NCBI GenBank assembly: GCA_016290995.1
Contig: JAEEVR010000015.1
Coordinates: 1-64,000, forward strand
Source of the DNA: Treponema sp.
Lineage (GTDB): Bacteria > Spirochaetota > Spirochaetia > Treponematales > Treponemataceae
Direction of reading: 5' to 3'
DNA: 64,000 nucleotides
Shown: piece by piece, positions 8,094-17,195 of the stretch
Layout of the letters: each line of letters begins with the position of its first letter
Numbering within the stretch: the stretch's first letter is position 1
The notes under the pieces: generated by a model
The model's input: only the letters and a program-made list of their open reading frames with translations
Database searches by the model: none
Told to the model about the DNA's origin: nothing
Position numbers and translations under genes: made by a program

Positions 8094-11000
8094 TTACTTA
8101 AAGTAGCTTACGCCGGCGGCAAAAAGGTTCTGGCAAGAATTTTCAAAATTGTTTGTCAGAGGATTGCCCGTCACGTTCTTAAGCAAGTCGGCGCTGGCTC
8201 CGTTCAAGTCGTTGCCAATCGTTCGCTCGCTGTGGCCCATCTTTCCAAGCACGTGTCCGTCAGGGCTTGTCATTCCTTCAATCGCGTACATAGAGCCGTT
8301 GGGATTGTCCGGCTCCAAAATCGCGGGATTTCCTTTTTCGTCAACGTACTGGCTGTAGATTTGTCCCTTGTTGAACAATTCTTTTGCCAAGCGCGGGCTG
8401 ATGATCACGCGGCCTTCTCCGTGGCTGACCGGAACCAAATGAATTCTTTGGTCGATGACCGAAGCGTTCTTGGCCCAGGGACTCATCGCGCTTGTCATTC
8501 TTGTTCGGACAACGCGAGAGATGTGGCGGCCGATTGTGTTGAACGTAAGCGTAGGCATTTCGGCGCTTGGCTCGCGGATTTCTCCGTAAGGAACAAGGCC
8601 TGTCTTTATCAAGGCTTGGAAGCCGTTGCAAATTCCAAGAACAAGGCCGTCGCGCTTTTTTAGTAAGTTCATGATTTGGTCTGCGACGCGTGCCTCGCGC
8701 AAAACGTTGGCGATGTACTTGCCGGAACCGTCAGGCTCGTCGCCCGCGCTAAAGCCGCCGCTAAGCGCCAAGATTTGCGCCTTCTTCAACGCCTTGGCCA
8801 ACTGGTCAAGCGAGTCGCTAAGCGCTTGCGGAGTGTTGTTCCTAAATACCAAGATCTTTGTGTCCGCTCCAGCCAAATCAAAGGCGCGGGCCATGTCGTA
8901 CTCGCAGTTTGTTCCAGGGAAAACCGGAATCAAAACGCGCGGATGCTTTTTGCAAATGTTAAAGCTGGGATGAACGCGGGCGTCGCTCAACGACGAGTGG
9001 ACGTCCTTTGCGAACTGCGGAAGCTCTTCCTGAGGCTCGACAGAGCTTGTTTGCGGGAACACTTCTGTAAGGGTGTTTTCCCAAGCCTTTTGCGCGTCCG
9101 CAAGTTTTATCGTTGTAGTCGTAGTCTTCGTCTTTCCTACGACGATGATTTTTGGCTCGGCGATTGTCTTTCCGATAAAGGACAAGGTATCCTTTGCAAA
9201 AGCTTCGTTTTCAAGGCCTTCGTCAGTTTCAATCAAGATTGAACCGTAGAGCGGAATGAACAATTCCTTGGCCTTTGCCGGACGAACGATTTCGGCGCCG
9301 ATTTTATTTCCCATAGCCATCTTGGTGACGGCCTCGGCGATTCCGCCCGCGCGAACAGGATACAAAGCCTTGATCTTTCCGGCCTTGTTCAAGTTGTAAA
9401 CGACCTGCGAGTTTGTCTTAAAAGCCTCGTAGTCGGGAGCGAGCAATTCTGAATACGGCAAGCGGACAAGGTAAATGTTTGAGCCGGCTTTTTTAAAGGA
9501 ACCGCTTTGAGCGTTTTGGACTTCGTCGTGGCCGACGGCAAAACTTACAAGCGTGTGCGGAACGTTGATCTTTTCAAAAGTTCCGCTCATGCTGTCCTTG
9601 CCTCCGATGCTGGCCGTTCCCATCGCGTTTTGCGCTGTGATGGAACCAAGAAGAGCGGCGGCCGGGTAGCCCCAAGTTTTTGGGTCAACCGCGCGGCCAA
9701 AGAATTCTTGGAACGACAAGCGCGCTTTTAGCGGATTGGCTCCCAAGCACAAAAGGTTTGCCAAGCTTGACAATACGGAAACTTGCGCTCCGTGCCAAGG
9801 GCTCCATTCGCTTACGCGCGGATCAAAGCCGTAGGCCATAAGGCTTACCGTGCTTGTCTCGCGCGGTGACATTACTGGAATCTTTGCTGTCATGCCCGCT
9901 TCGGGAGTGGACTGGTAGCGGCCGCCATAGGGGAACAATACCGAAGCGGATCCGATCGAGCCGTCAAAGCGCTCTCCCAAGCCGCGCTGCGAGCAGCAAG
10001 CCAAGTCGGCCATGTTTTGAATCCAAGCCTTTTGCAAGGCGGCCGAAGTCGTTCCAGCGCCAAGTTTTTTGGCAGTTGAAGCGAGCGGCTTTAAGAGCGG
10101 CGAATTTGCCGGAGCGGTCGGGCTTTCGATCAAGGCCTTGGCTTCGTGGCGGGCGCCGGCGGCGTCCAAGAATTCGCGCGCGATGTTTACAATCACGTCT
10201 CCGCGCCAAGTCATTACAAGTCGGTTTGTGTCTGTGACTGTGGCTACTACGACCGCGTTAAGGTTTTCGGCGGCGGCGGCCTTGATAAATTTCTTCACAT
10301 CCTTGGGACGAACGACGACGGCCATACGCTCCTGGCTTTCGGAAATCGCAAGCTCAGTTCCGTTGAGGCCTTCGTACTTTTTGGGAACGGCGTCAAGATT
10401 GATGTCCAAGCCGGGCGCCAATTCGCCGACGGCGACGCTTACTCCGCCCGCTCCAAAGTCGTTGCAGCGGACAATCATAAGGCTTACGTCTTTGTCGCGG
10501 AACAAGCGCTGAATCTTTCGCTCCTCGACGGCGTTGCCCTTTTGAACTTCGGCGGCGGCGGTTGTGACTGATTTTTCCGTGTGGACTTTAGAAGAGCCTG
10601 TCGCTCCACCGATGCCGTCGCGGCCAGTTCCGCCTCCAAGCAAGATGACGATGTCGCCGGCTTGCGGAGTTCCGCGGACTACGTTTTCGGCGGGAGCGGC
10701 CGCGATTACGGCGCCAAGCTCCATGCGCTTTGCCGCGTATCCGGGATGGTATATTTCGTGGACTTGGCCTGTGGTCAAGCCGATTTGGTTTCCGTAGCTA
10801 GAAAAGCCTTGGGCGGATTCGCGGCAAAGCTTTAGTTGCGGCAACTTTCCCTTTATCGTTTTCTTCATCGGAACGGTCGGGTCGGCCGCTCCCGTAACGC
10901 GCATTGACTGGTAAACCCAAGAGCGTCCCGAAAGCGGGTCGCGAATCGCGCCGCCAATGCATGTTGCGGCGCCGCCGAAGGGTTCGATTTCGGTCGGGTG

Positions 11001-12041
11001 GTTGTGCGTTTCGTTCTTGAACATCAAGAGCCAGCGTTCTGTCGCCTTCTTTGAGTTGGGATCGATTTTCTTTCCATTCTTGTCGGTGGTGTAATGAACG
11101 TCGATGTAAATCGAGCAAGCGTTGATTTCTTCGCTGACCTCAAGGTCTTCCAAAAGGCCGCGCTTTTTAAGATGCTTGATTCCGATTACGGCCATGTCCA
11201 TCAAGGTGACCGGCTTGTCCGCGCGGCCGGCGTAAAGGTCGGCGCGCATGTCGGTGTATTCTTTGAGGGAGGCCTTTATCAATTTTTCGTAAGGGCCCTT
11301 CTCTACTTTTATGTCTTTTAGTTCCGTCAAGAAAGTCGTGTGGCGGCAGTGGTCGCTCCAGTATGTGTCCAAAACGCGGATTTCAGTTTCGGTTGGATCG
11401 CGGCCTTCCTTTGCAAAGTAGTCTTGCAAGAATTTGATGTCGGCGTAATCCATCGCAAGGCCCATTTTTTGCAAGTAGGCTTCCAATTCCGCCTTTTTGA
11501 ATTTGATAAAGCCGTTGACCACAGGAATGTCGCCGGGAGTTTCAGTTTGGATTTTTAGAGTCGCGGGAACGTCTTCGGTGGTCAAGCGGGAATCGACAGG
11601 GTTGACCAAATAATTCTGGATTTTCTGAAGGTCTTTGGCCGCGATTTTTCCGGTAAGCAAAACGATTTTGGCGCAGCGGACGCGGGGAGGCTCCGTTCCG
11701 GTTTCGACAGTCTTTTCCAAGCTCTTTCGCAAAAGGCTAAGGCACTGCTCGGCGCTGTCGGCCCGCTGGTCGTATTGGCCGGGAAGGTACTCCCAAATGA
11801 TTTCCGTTTCGCCGGCCTTAAGGTTCAACTGGTTGTAAATTACGCTGTCCGATTGCGGTTCGGAAAAGATTCGCTGAACGGCTGTCTTGGCGACGGCCGG
11901 CATGACGTTTTCAATGTCATAGCGGTTAAGGTAACGCACGCTCTTTACAGAACTAATGCCCAAAAAATTTTTAACGTCGGAAAGAATGCGTCGGGCTTCG
12001 TTTTCAAAGCCTTTTTGACGCTCAACATAAATACGGAACAT
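8094..12041 (-). CDS. purL: Phosphoribosylformylglycinamidine synthase, single-chain
   Basis: This is step 4 of de novo purine synthesis: FGAR + ATP + glutamine to FGAM. The chain of 1,315 residues is the large fused type (PurS-like N-domain, two AIRS-like halves, glutaminase). Visible signatures include YWSDHCRHTTF and the metal/ATP motif FKNETHNHPTEIEPFGGAAT. The class I glutamine amidotransferase has the nucleophile in LGICNGFQ and a catalytic His in SHGEGR. It is monocistronic. The promoter is 6 bases before the ATG, with no good Shine-Dalgarno. Bacteria with PurS/PurQ/PurL split subunits differ, so the fusion is informative. Confidence 0.93.
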   Translation of the reverse strand: MFRIYVERQKGFENEARRILSDVKNFLGISSVKSVRYLNRYDIENVMPAVAKTAVQRIFSEPQSDSVIYNQLNLKAGETEIIWEYLPGQYDQRADSAEQCLSLLRKSLEKTVETGTEPPRVRCAKIVLLTGKIAAKDLQKIQNYLVNPVDSRLTTEDVPATLKIQTETPGDIPVVNGFIKFKKAELEAYLQKMGLAMDYADIKFLQDYFAKEGRDPTETEIRVLDTYWSDHCRHTTFLTELKDIKVEKGPYEKLIKASLKEYTDMRADLYAGRADKPVTLMDMAVIGIKHLKKRGLLEDLEVSEEINACSIYIDVHYTTDKNGKKIDPNSKKATERWLLMFKNETHNHPTEIEPFGGAATCIGGAIRDPLSGRSWVYQSMRVTGAADPTVPMKKTIKGKLPQLKLCRESAQGFSSYGNQIGLTTGQVHEIYHPGYAAKRMELGAVIAAAPAENVVRGTPQAGDIVILLGGGTGRDGIGGATGSSKVHTEKSVTTAAAEVQKGNAVEERKIQRLFRDKDVSLMIVRCNDFGAGGVSVAVGELAPGLDINLDAVPKKYEGLNGTELAISESQERMAVVVRPKDVKKFIKAAAAENLNAVVVATVTDTNRLVMTWRGDVIVNIAREFLDAAGARHEAKALIESPTAPANSPLLKPLASTAKKLGAGTTSAALQKAWIQNMADLACCSQRGLGERFDGSIGSASVLFPYGGRYQSTPEAGMTAKIPVMSPRETSTVSLMAYGFDPRVSEWSPWHGAQVSVLSSLANLLCLGANPLKARLSFQEFFGRAVDPKTWGYPAAALLGSITAQNAMGTASIGGKDSMSGTFEKINVPHTLVSFAVGHDEVQNAQSGSFKKAGSNIYLVRLPYSELLAPDYEAFKTNSQVVYNLNKAGKIKALYPVRAGGIAEAVTKMAMGNKIGAEIVRPAKAKELFIPLYGSILIETDEGLENEAFAKDTLSFIGKTIAEPKIIVVGKTKTTTTTIKLADAQKAWENTLTEVFPQTSSVEPQEELPQFAKDVHSSLSDARVHPSFNICKKHPRVLIPVFPGTNCEYDMARAFDLAGADTKILVFRNNTPQALSDSLDQLAKALKKAQILALSGGFSAGDEPDGSGKYIANVLREARVADQIMNLLKKRDGLVLGICNGFQALIKTGLVPYGEIREPSAEMPTLTFNTIGRHISRVVRTRMTSAMSPWAKNASVIDQRIHLVPVSHGEGRVIISPRLAKELFNKGQIYSQYVDEKGNPAILEPDNPNGSMYAIEGMTSPDGHVLGKMGHSERTIGNDLNGASADLLKNVTGNPLTNNFENSCQNLFAAGVSYFK

Positions 12042-12047
12042 TATTCC

Positions 12048-12076
12048 ATTATATAGAAAAAGGCCGCGCCGTTCAA
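12048..12076 (-). promoter_or_regulatory. purL promoter, leaderless layout
   Basis: On the minus strand TTGAAC and TATAAT are spaced by 17 bp, and the purL ATG begins 6 bases after the -10, so the start site would coincide with the start codon. The -35 lies in the loop of the terminator of the upstream phosphomutase gene. Confidence 0.65.
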
Positions 12077-12085
12077 GACGCGACC
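12057..12085 (-). terminator. Intrinsic terminator of the phosphohexomutase gene
   Basis: GGTCGCG and CGCGGCC form a 7-bp stem with one G-U pair, followed by five Ts on the minus strand. It ends transcripts from the mutase gene and overlaps the purL promoter, so terminator and promoter share DNA. Confidence 0.65.
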
Positions 12086-12114
12086 TACATTCTTAAGCCA
12101 AGGCTGCCTTTTTT

Positions 12115-13629
12115 TTACGCCAAGGCGCTCATGTCAAGCTTGTCAAAGCCCGTCAAAAGCAAGGCGGCGACATGCTTGATTTTTTCAAGCGAGCCTGGCG
12201 TGGTTCCCTCTATGTTGAGCGGCATTACAGGATCGTGCAAACTTAGGCGCAAAAGCATCCAGCCTTCCGCTCCGTCGGCCTCCGGGCCGCCCTTAAAGCA
12301 AAGCCTGATTCCCTCATAGGACTCTGGCATAATGCAGCCGGCGTCGCGGGCGCGTTCGGCAAAGGCGTCCAAAACCTGCTTTCCGTATTCCTTAAAGTTT
12401 TCGTCGTTAATCTTAAAGCGCAATTCCGCCTCTTCGCCGGCCGGAGGAAGCTGCTCGATAAGGCTTTGAAGCTTCTTTCCCTGCTGGGCGGCGTTGGCCA
12501 AAGCGATTACAAGTTGAACCGCCAAGAAGGCGCCGTCGTCCAAAAAGTAGTTTTCCTTTAAGGCGCCGTGGCCGCTTGTTTCCATCGCCAAGGGAGCGTT
12601 GGTTCCTTCGGCGCAAAGTTCCTTTTGCTTGTTGATTACGTTCTTGTAGCCGCGCATGTAGCGCAAGTGCTTTAAGCCCAAAACCTTTTCCAAGAAGAAA
12701 GTAAGGCGGTCGCTTGTAACGCTGTCGGTGATGATTGTCGCTCCCTTGTTGCGGGGAGCCAAAATCGCGCTTATCATGGCGATGATTGAGTCGCGGTTGA
12801 TTTCGCTTCCGTCGTCAAGAACGGCTGACATTCTGTCAACGTCGGTGTCAAAAATAAGTCCAAGGTCGGCGTGGCTTCTCAAAACCGCTTGGCGGATTGA
12901 TTCCATAGCCTCTTTGTTTTCGGGATTGGGAATGTGGTTTGGAAAGCGGCCGTCGGGCTCAAGGAATTGGCTTCCTTCGATGTTGGCTCCAAGCGGCTTT
13001 AAAACTTTTTCGGCAAAGAAACCGCCGGCGCCGTTTCCTGCGTCAACGATAATCTTTAGGCCCTCAAGCGGCTTGAGCGAATTGTTCACTCCGTTCATTA
13101 TCGAAGTTCGCAAGTGCTGGGCGTAAAGGTAAATCAAGTCAAAGTTTTTTTCTTCAGAAACGTCGGCGGTTACAATTTGCTTATCTTGCGCAATCTTTAA
13201 GATTTCGGTGATGTCGTCGTGCTCAAGGCCGCCGTCTTTTGTAAAGAACTTAATTCCGTTGCGGTTGAACGGAAGGTGGCTGGCGGTGATCATTACCGAT
13301 CCGTCAAACTGGCTTTGCTCAAAAACAATCGACATGAACATCGCGGGAGTCGTAGCCAAGCCGCAGCACTTTACGTCAACGCCGCAGCTTACCAAACCGG
13401 CGGTCGTGGCTATCATAAGGTTGTGGCCGGAGATTCTGGAATCCATTCCGATTCCAACCGTCAATTGGTCGGCGGCCTTGTTTGTTTTTGCGCTAAGCCA
13501 TTGGGCAAAAGCCTGGCCTATTCTGTTCGCGATGTCGGGCGTAAGGTTTACGTTCTCGCCCTCAACGCCTTCCAAAGCGACGCCGCGAATGTCGCTTCCG
13601 TTTTGCAGTTTTAAGATTTCTTCGTCCAT
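12115..13629 (-). CDS. Phosphomannomutase/phosphoglucomutase family protein
   Basis: This is an alpha-D-phosphohexomutase of four domains that would interconvert hexose 1- and 6-phosphates. The phosphoserine loop reads TASHLP instead of the usual TASHNP, and the Ser is retained. The metal-binding loop reads DTDVDR. The sugar-binding loop reads METSGHG, and the last domain has the phosphate-binding region EGWMLLR. At 504 residues it is slightly longer than ManB/AlgC types. The substrate (glucose or mannose) is not certain. It may connect with the glycogen genes at 47.5-52.2 kb. A weak GGA precedes the ATG, and a terminator follows. Confidence 0.82.
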   Translation of the reverse strand: MDEEILKLQNGSDIRGVALEGVEGENVNLTPDIANRIGQAFAQWLSAKTNKAADQLTVGIGMDSRISGHNLMIATTAGLVSCGVDVKCCGLATTPAMFMSIVFEQSQFDGSVMITASHLPFNRNGIKFFTKDGGLEHDDITEILKIAQDKQIVTADVSEEKNFDLIYLYAQHLRTSIMNGVNNSLKPLEGLKIIVDAGNGAGGFFAEKVLKPLGANIEGSQFLEPDGRFPNHIPNPENKEAMESIRQAVLRSHADLGLIFDTDVDRMSAVLDDGSEINRDSIIAMISAILAPRNKGATIITDSVTSDRLTFFLEKVLGLKHLRYMRGYKNVINKQKELCAEGTNAPLAMETSGHGALKENYFLDDGAFLAVQLVIALANAAQQGKKLQSLIEQLPPAGEEAELRFKINDENFKEYGKQVLDAFAERARDAGCIMPESYEGIRLCFKGGPEADGAEGWMLLRLSLHDPVMPLNIEGTTPGSLEKIKHVAALLLTGFDKLDMSALA

Positions 13630-13650
13630 AATTCCAGTCTCACTCTATGT

Positions 13651-14313
13651 TTATATTACGTTTTTCAAAACATCAACAGCAAACGCCGTAATCACTCCGA
13701 TTTGCTTTTCGTCGCTCGGAAGCGCGAACAAGCTTCCTGCGTCGCATTCCGGATTGCGCCGGATCGTTTCTTTTTTTTGCGCGATGTAAAAATCCAAGCG
13801 CGTCAAAATTCCGTCGGCAAAAAAATTTGAAAAAAGCTTTAAGTCGTCGTCGGACTTTTGCGCGCTGCCTTTTGTTTGCGCCGAAGCGATTTTGAAAAAC
13901 AAAAAGCTTTGGTCAAAAATCTTTTGTCTTTGCGCCTGGCAAATGTCCAAAAAATTTTTGTCAAAGTATTTTTCGCTTTGAACCAACGTGTAGATTTGAA
14001 AAAGCGGTTCGTTTTCGTGGCTTCTGATGTAGCTGTCTACGGATTTCTTAAAAAGTTTTTCGCAGTTGGTGGAATTGATTTTGGTGAAGATTTCTTGCTC
14101 AAACAAATTCACGCGCGCGTAAAAGTCGGAGCAATAAGCGCAAAGGGCTGCCAAAATTTCTTCTTTGCCCGCAAAGTAGTTGTAAAGAGAAGCCTTCTTA
14201 ATTCCCAACTCTAGCGCTATGTCGGCAAGCGAAGTTTCGCCCATTCCGTTCTTAAAGGCGGAAAAAAGCGCGGCTTCGACAATGCTCTGCGCCGAAACAG
14301 CTTTTTTTGGCAT
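13651..14313 (-). CDS. TetR-family transcriptional regulator
   Basis: The N-terminal TetR DNA-binding domain covers residues 8-55, with SLADIALELGIKKASLYNYF as the helix-turn-helix. The C-terminal ligand domain is unclassified. At 220 residues the length is normal. A 16-bp perfect palindrome ends one base before its ATG, so autorepression by blocking initiation is likely. No Shine-Dalgarno is visible. It lies directly behind the GH16 gene on the same strand, so the regulator may control that glucanase, but the operator position favours self-control. Confidence 0.83.
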   Translation of the reverse strand: MPKKAVSAQSIVEAALFSAFKNGMGETSLADIALELGIKKASLYNYFAGKEEILAALCAYCSDFYARVNLFEQEIFTKINSTNCEKLFKKSVDSYIRSHENEPLFQIYTLVQSEKYFDKNFLDICQAQRQKIFDQSFLFFKIASAQTKGSAQKSDDDLKLFSNFFADGILTRLDFYIAQKKETIRRNPECDAGSLFALPSDEKQIGVITAFAVDVLKNVI

Positions 14314-14314
14314 T

Positions 14315-14330
14315 ACTAACGACCGTTAGT
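14315..14330. promoter_or_regulatory. Predicted TetR operator
   Basis: ACTAACG and CGTTAGT form perfect 7-base arms around AC. A possible -10 (TATAAC) overlaps the distal edge at 14329-14334. The palindrome sits between the GH16 stop and the regulator's ATG, where bound protein would cover the start site. Confidence 0.7.
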
Positions 14331-14336
14331 TATATT

Positions 14337-15170
14337 CTACTGATACCAGCGAACGTAGTCAACTTCCATAAGGCATTTTTTGACGTCTTTTGGAATGTCG
14401 CCGCCGAGCGTTCCGCCCATCGCCACGTTCATAATTACGTAAAAATCGCGGTCGTATGGCCAGTACTTTTGCGGGTAGCTTTCGTCGCGGGGATTTTCGT
14501 AAGTCAAAAATTCCACGCCGTCGTAAATCCAAGTGATTTTGTCTTCAGTCCACAAAACGCCGTAATTGTGCCATTTTTTGTCGGCCGGCTTTACGTCCAC
14601 TCCTCCGTTGGCTGGAGCGTTTCCGCCGCTTCCGGCAAGACAGTGGCAAGTTCCGTAGGCCTTGGTTCCCCAAAAGTTTTGGGCGTATTCCATAACGTCA
14701 ATCTCGCCGCTGCGGGGCCAGGTTCCGTAATTGTCGCGGTTGGGCATAAGCCAAAGCGCCGGCCACGAGCCCTTTTGGGTTGGAAGCTTGGCGCGGAATT
14801 CAATGTAGCCGTAAGTAAAGGTCTTTTTCCACTGGCTTTTTAGGCGGGCGCTGGTCCACTTGTTGTCGTCGCCTTTTAGGGCAACGATTTTTAGCGTTCC
14901 GTCGGAAACGTAGGAATTGGCGCGGTCCTTGGTGTAATTCTGCCGCTCGGCGTTGCCCCAGCCGTGGGCGCCCGTGTTGTAGTCCCAATATTCCGGGTTG
15001 GGTTCGTCGCCAGGGCCGTCAAATTCGTCGGCCCAAACCAATTTCATATTGTTGATAAAATCGGGCGACACGCTCTTTTCCTGGCCGCGGCACGAAGAAA
15101 GCGAGAGCGCGGCGACAAAAATCGCGGCAAAAAGCGCGGACGCTGACAATAAAAAATGTTCTCTTTTCAT
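14337..15170 (-). CDS. GH16-family beta-glucanase lipoprotein
   Basis: This is a glycoside hydrolase family 16 enzyme (laminarinase/lichenase type) that would cut beta-1,3 or mixed-linked glucans at the cell surface. The catalytic motif GEIDVMEY is present, with Glu156 as nucleophile, Asp158 and Glu161 as acid/base. A lipobox (LSSC, Cys27) ends the signal peptide, so the enzyme is membrane-anchored. The family core W-x-DEFDG is at about 46-52. At 277 residues it has a single catalytic domain with no carbohydrate-binding module. An alternative ATG lies at 15179. The chosen ATG lies in the loop of an inverted repeat, and no Shine-Dalgarno is obvious. Confidence 0.88.
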   Translation of the reverse strand: MKREHFLLSASALFAAIFVAALSLSSCRGQEKSVSPDFINNMKLVWADEFDGPGDEPNPEYWDYNTGAHGWGNAERQNYTKDRANSYVSDGTLKIVALKGDDNKWTSARLKSQWKKTFTYGYIEFRAKLPTQKGSWPALWLMPNRDNYGTWPRSGEIDVMEYAQNFWGTKAYGTCHCLAGSGGNAPANGGVDVKPADKKWHNYGVLWTEDKITWIYDGVEFLTYENPRDESYPQKYWPYDRDFYVIMNVAMGGTLGGDIPKDVKKCLMEVDYVRWYQ

Positions 15171-15181
15171 AGAGAACATTT
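15154..15181. repeat. Inverted repeat around the GH16 start codon
   Basis: AAATGTTCTC and GAGAACATTT form 10-base perfect arms separated by 8 bases. The ATG of the GH16 gene lies in the loop on the minus strand. It could be an operator or an mRNA hairpin that hides or exposes the start codon. Confidence 0.6.
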
Positions 15182-15234
15182 TAGCGCGGTTTTAGCCTTT
15201 TTTCCACAATTTTTTTTGAGGATTTTAGGCCGCT

Positions 15235-16146
15235 TTACTGAACAAAGTTGTAGGGCGTTTCCTGGTAGACGTAGTAGTTGAGCCAGTTGCGGTAAAAAAG
15301 CGAGGCCGTTGACCGCCATGTGGAAAGCGGCTTTTGGTTTGGATCGTCGCCGGGAAAATAGTCTTGGGGAATCTGTATCGGAAGATTCTTGTTCTTGTCG
15401 CGCCAGTATTCGTCGGACAAAGTGTTTGTGTCGTATTCCATATGACCGGTGACAAAAACGGCCCGGTTGTTTTGCGTCTTTATGATTGAAGGGCCTTCGT
15501 CCGACTGGGACAATACCACCAAGTTTTTGTTTGCGTTTATGTCTTCCGCGTGAATTTGCGTGTGGCGCGATTGGGGCATCAAGAAAATGTCGTCAAAGCC
15601 GCGCAAAAGCGGATCGCTCTGCCCTTCCGGCTGCCAGTTTTTGAAAATGCCGAATTTCTTTTGCGGAAGCGAAAACTTGGGCACGCCGAACAAGTGGTAC
15701 AAGCCCGCCTGCGCCGCCCAACAAATGTAAAGGGTGGAAAAGATGTTCTCCTTGCTCCAGTCCATTATGTCGCAAAGCTCTTTCCAATAGTCAACTTGTT
15801 CAAAAGGAATCTGTTCCACCGGAGCGCCTGTTATGATAAGGCCGTCGTACTTGTGCTTAAAAAGCTCGCCTGAGGGAATGTAAAAGCGGTCAAGGTATTC
15901 GTCGGAAGCGTTGCGGTAAGCGTGGCTTTCCATCCTAATAAGCGAAATGTCCACTTGCAGCGGAGTGTTTGACAAAAGGCGCAAAAGCTGCGTCTCGGTA
16001 GTGGACTTTGTGGGCATAAGGTTGACCACCGCGATTTTTAGCGGGCGGATGTCCTGCGTGGTGGCGCGGCCCTCTGTCATTACGAATATGTTCTCGCTTT
16101 CCAGCACTTTTTTTGCCGGCAAGTCGCTTTGAATTTTTATAGGCAT
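15235..16146 (-). CDS. metA: Homoserine O-acyltransferase (probably acetyl-CoA type)
   Basis: This MetA-family enzyme makes O-acyl-homoserine in methionine synthesis. The start was placed at the conserved MPIKIQ N-terminus, which is 14 codons inside the longest frame. The catalytic Cys lies in YICWAAQAG, and SSRHTQ-like and EYD motifs follow. In TGAPVEQ a Glu occupies the position that is Gly in E. coli MetA (TGAPLGL); Glu there is associated with acetyl-CoA use (MetAA), so acetyl rather than succinyl is the better guess. A TACACT box lies 7 bases before the ATG and there is no Shine-Dalgarno. It diverges from the PPK2 gene. Confidence 0.9.
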   Translation of the reverse strand: MPIKIQSDLPAKKVLESENIFVMTEGRATTQDIRPLKIAVVNLMPTKSTTETQLLRLLSNTPLQVDISLIRMESHAYRNASDEYLDRFYIPSGELFKHKYDGLIITGAPVEQIPFEQVDYWKELCDIMDWSKENIFSTLYICWAAQAGLYHLFGVPKFSLPQKKFGIFKNWQPEGQSDPLLRGFDDIFLMPQSRHTQIHAEDINANKNLVVLSQSDEGPSIIKTQNNRAVFVTGHMEYDTNTLSDEYWRDKNKNLPIQIPQDYFPGDDPNQKPLSTWRSTASLFYRNWLNYYVYQETPYNFVQ

Positions 16147-16174
16147 GGCAACGAGTGTATCACAAAAAAAAAAT

Positions 16175-16203
16175 TTGCGCCATATCAAATTCCGCGCTAT
16201 AAT
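16175..16203 (+). promoter_or_regulatory. Promoter of the PPK2 operon
   Basis: TTGCGC and TATAAT are spaced by 17 bp, followed by a normal leader with AGGAGG before the PPK2 start codon. Confidence 0.6.
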
Positions 16204-16240
16204 TATACGAAATACTTATTGCAGGCTATAGGAGGCGATT

Positions 16241-17185
16241 ATGTCAGATATCTTAAAGGAATACCGCTACGACGGAAGCGAAAAGCTTAACCTAAAAAAA
16301 GTTTGCCACGATTCCGGCGGCCGCAAGGAACAAAAGGCAAAGCTGGTAAAAAAGACCGAAGAAAACCTTAAGGAAATCGCCGACTTGCAGGAAAAGCTCT
16401 ACGCCGAGTCAAAGGAATCGGTTTTGATCGTCTTGCAGGCCTTGGACGCGGCCGGAAAGGACAGCACTATAAAGCACGTTCTTGCCAGCGTCAACCCGCA
16501 AGGCATAATCGTCCACAGCTTTAAAGGCCCCAACTCCACCGAAGAAAGCCACGACTTTTTGTGGCGCTACCACAAGCGCTTGCCCAGCCGCGGCATCATG
16601 TGCATTTTCAACCGTTCCTACTACGAGGAAGTCTTGGTCGTAAACGTCCACGAATTTTGGAAGGGCTACAAAATGCCCAAGCGCACTCTGACCAAAGACT
16701 ACATCAAGAACAAGTACAAGGACATTTGCTCTTGGGAAAACTATCTTTACGGAAACGGCTACCGCATCGTAAAATTTTTCTTGAACCTTTCCAAAGACGA
16801 GCAAAAGCGCCGCTTCCTTGAGCGAATCGACCGCAAGGAAAAGAACTGGAAGTTCAGCCCCAACGACATCAAGGAGCGCGCCTACTGGGACAAATACCAA
16901 GAGGCCTTTGAGGACGCGATCAACGCCACAAGCACCAAGGACTGCCCTTGGTACGTTTTGCCGGCCGACCAAAAGTGGTACACGCGATACCTTGTAAGCG
17001 AAGTTTTGGTCCAAACCTTGCGCGACATCGGCCCCGAGTTCCCAAAACTGCCGGACGACGACAAGAACCGCTTGGCCGACTGCAAGGCGCTCCTTGAAAG
17101 CGAGGGCGGAAGCGTTCCCGCCAAAAAAGAGCCCAAAAAGGAAAAAAGCGCAAAAGGCGCTAAAAATATAAAGAAAAATTCTTAG
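16241..17185 (+). CDS. ppk2: Polyphosphate kinase 2 family protein
   Basis: This cytoplasmic enzyme transfers phosphate between polyphosphate and a nucleotide. The Walker A form LDAAGKDST lies at about residues 69-77, and the Walker B/lid region has FNRSYYEEV and Arg-rich RRFLERIDRKEKNWKF, all typical of PPK2. At 314 residues it is a single-domain member. Nucleotide preference (ADP, AMP or GDP) is not readable. The last about 20 residues are Lys-rich. AGGAGG lies 5 bases before the ATG. It is followed within 10 bases by a small membrane protein gene and then apbE. Confidence 0.88.
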   Translation: MSDILKEYRYDGSEKLNLKKVCHDSGGRKEQKAKLVKKTEENLKEIADLQEKLYAESKESVLIVLQALDAAGKDSTIKHVLASVNPQGIIVHSFKGPNSTEESHDFLWRYHKRLPSRGIMCIFNRSYYEEVLVVNVHEFWKGYKMPKRTLTKDYIKNKYKDICSWENYLYGNGYRIVKFFLNLSKDEQKRRFLERIDRKEKNWKFSPNDIKERAYWDKYQEAFEDAINATSTKDCPWYVLPADQKWYTRYLVSEVLVQTLRDIGPEFPKLPDDDKNRLADCKALLESEGGSVPAKKEPKKEKSAKGAKNIKKNS

Positions 17186-17195
17186 GAGGAATTTT

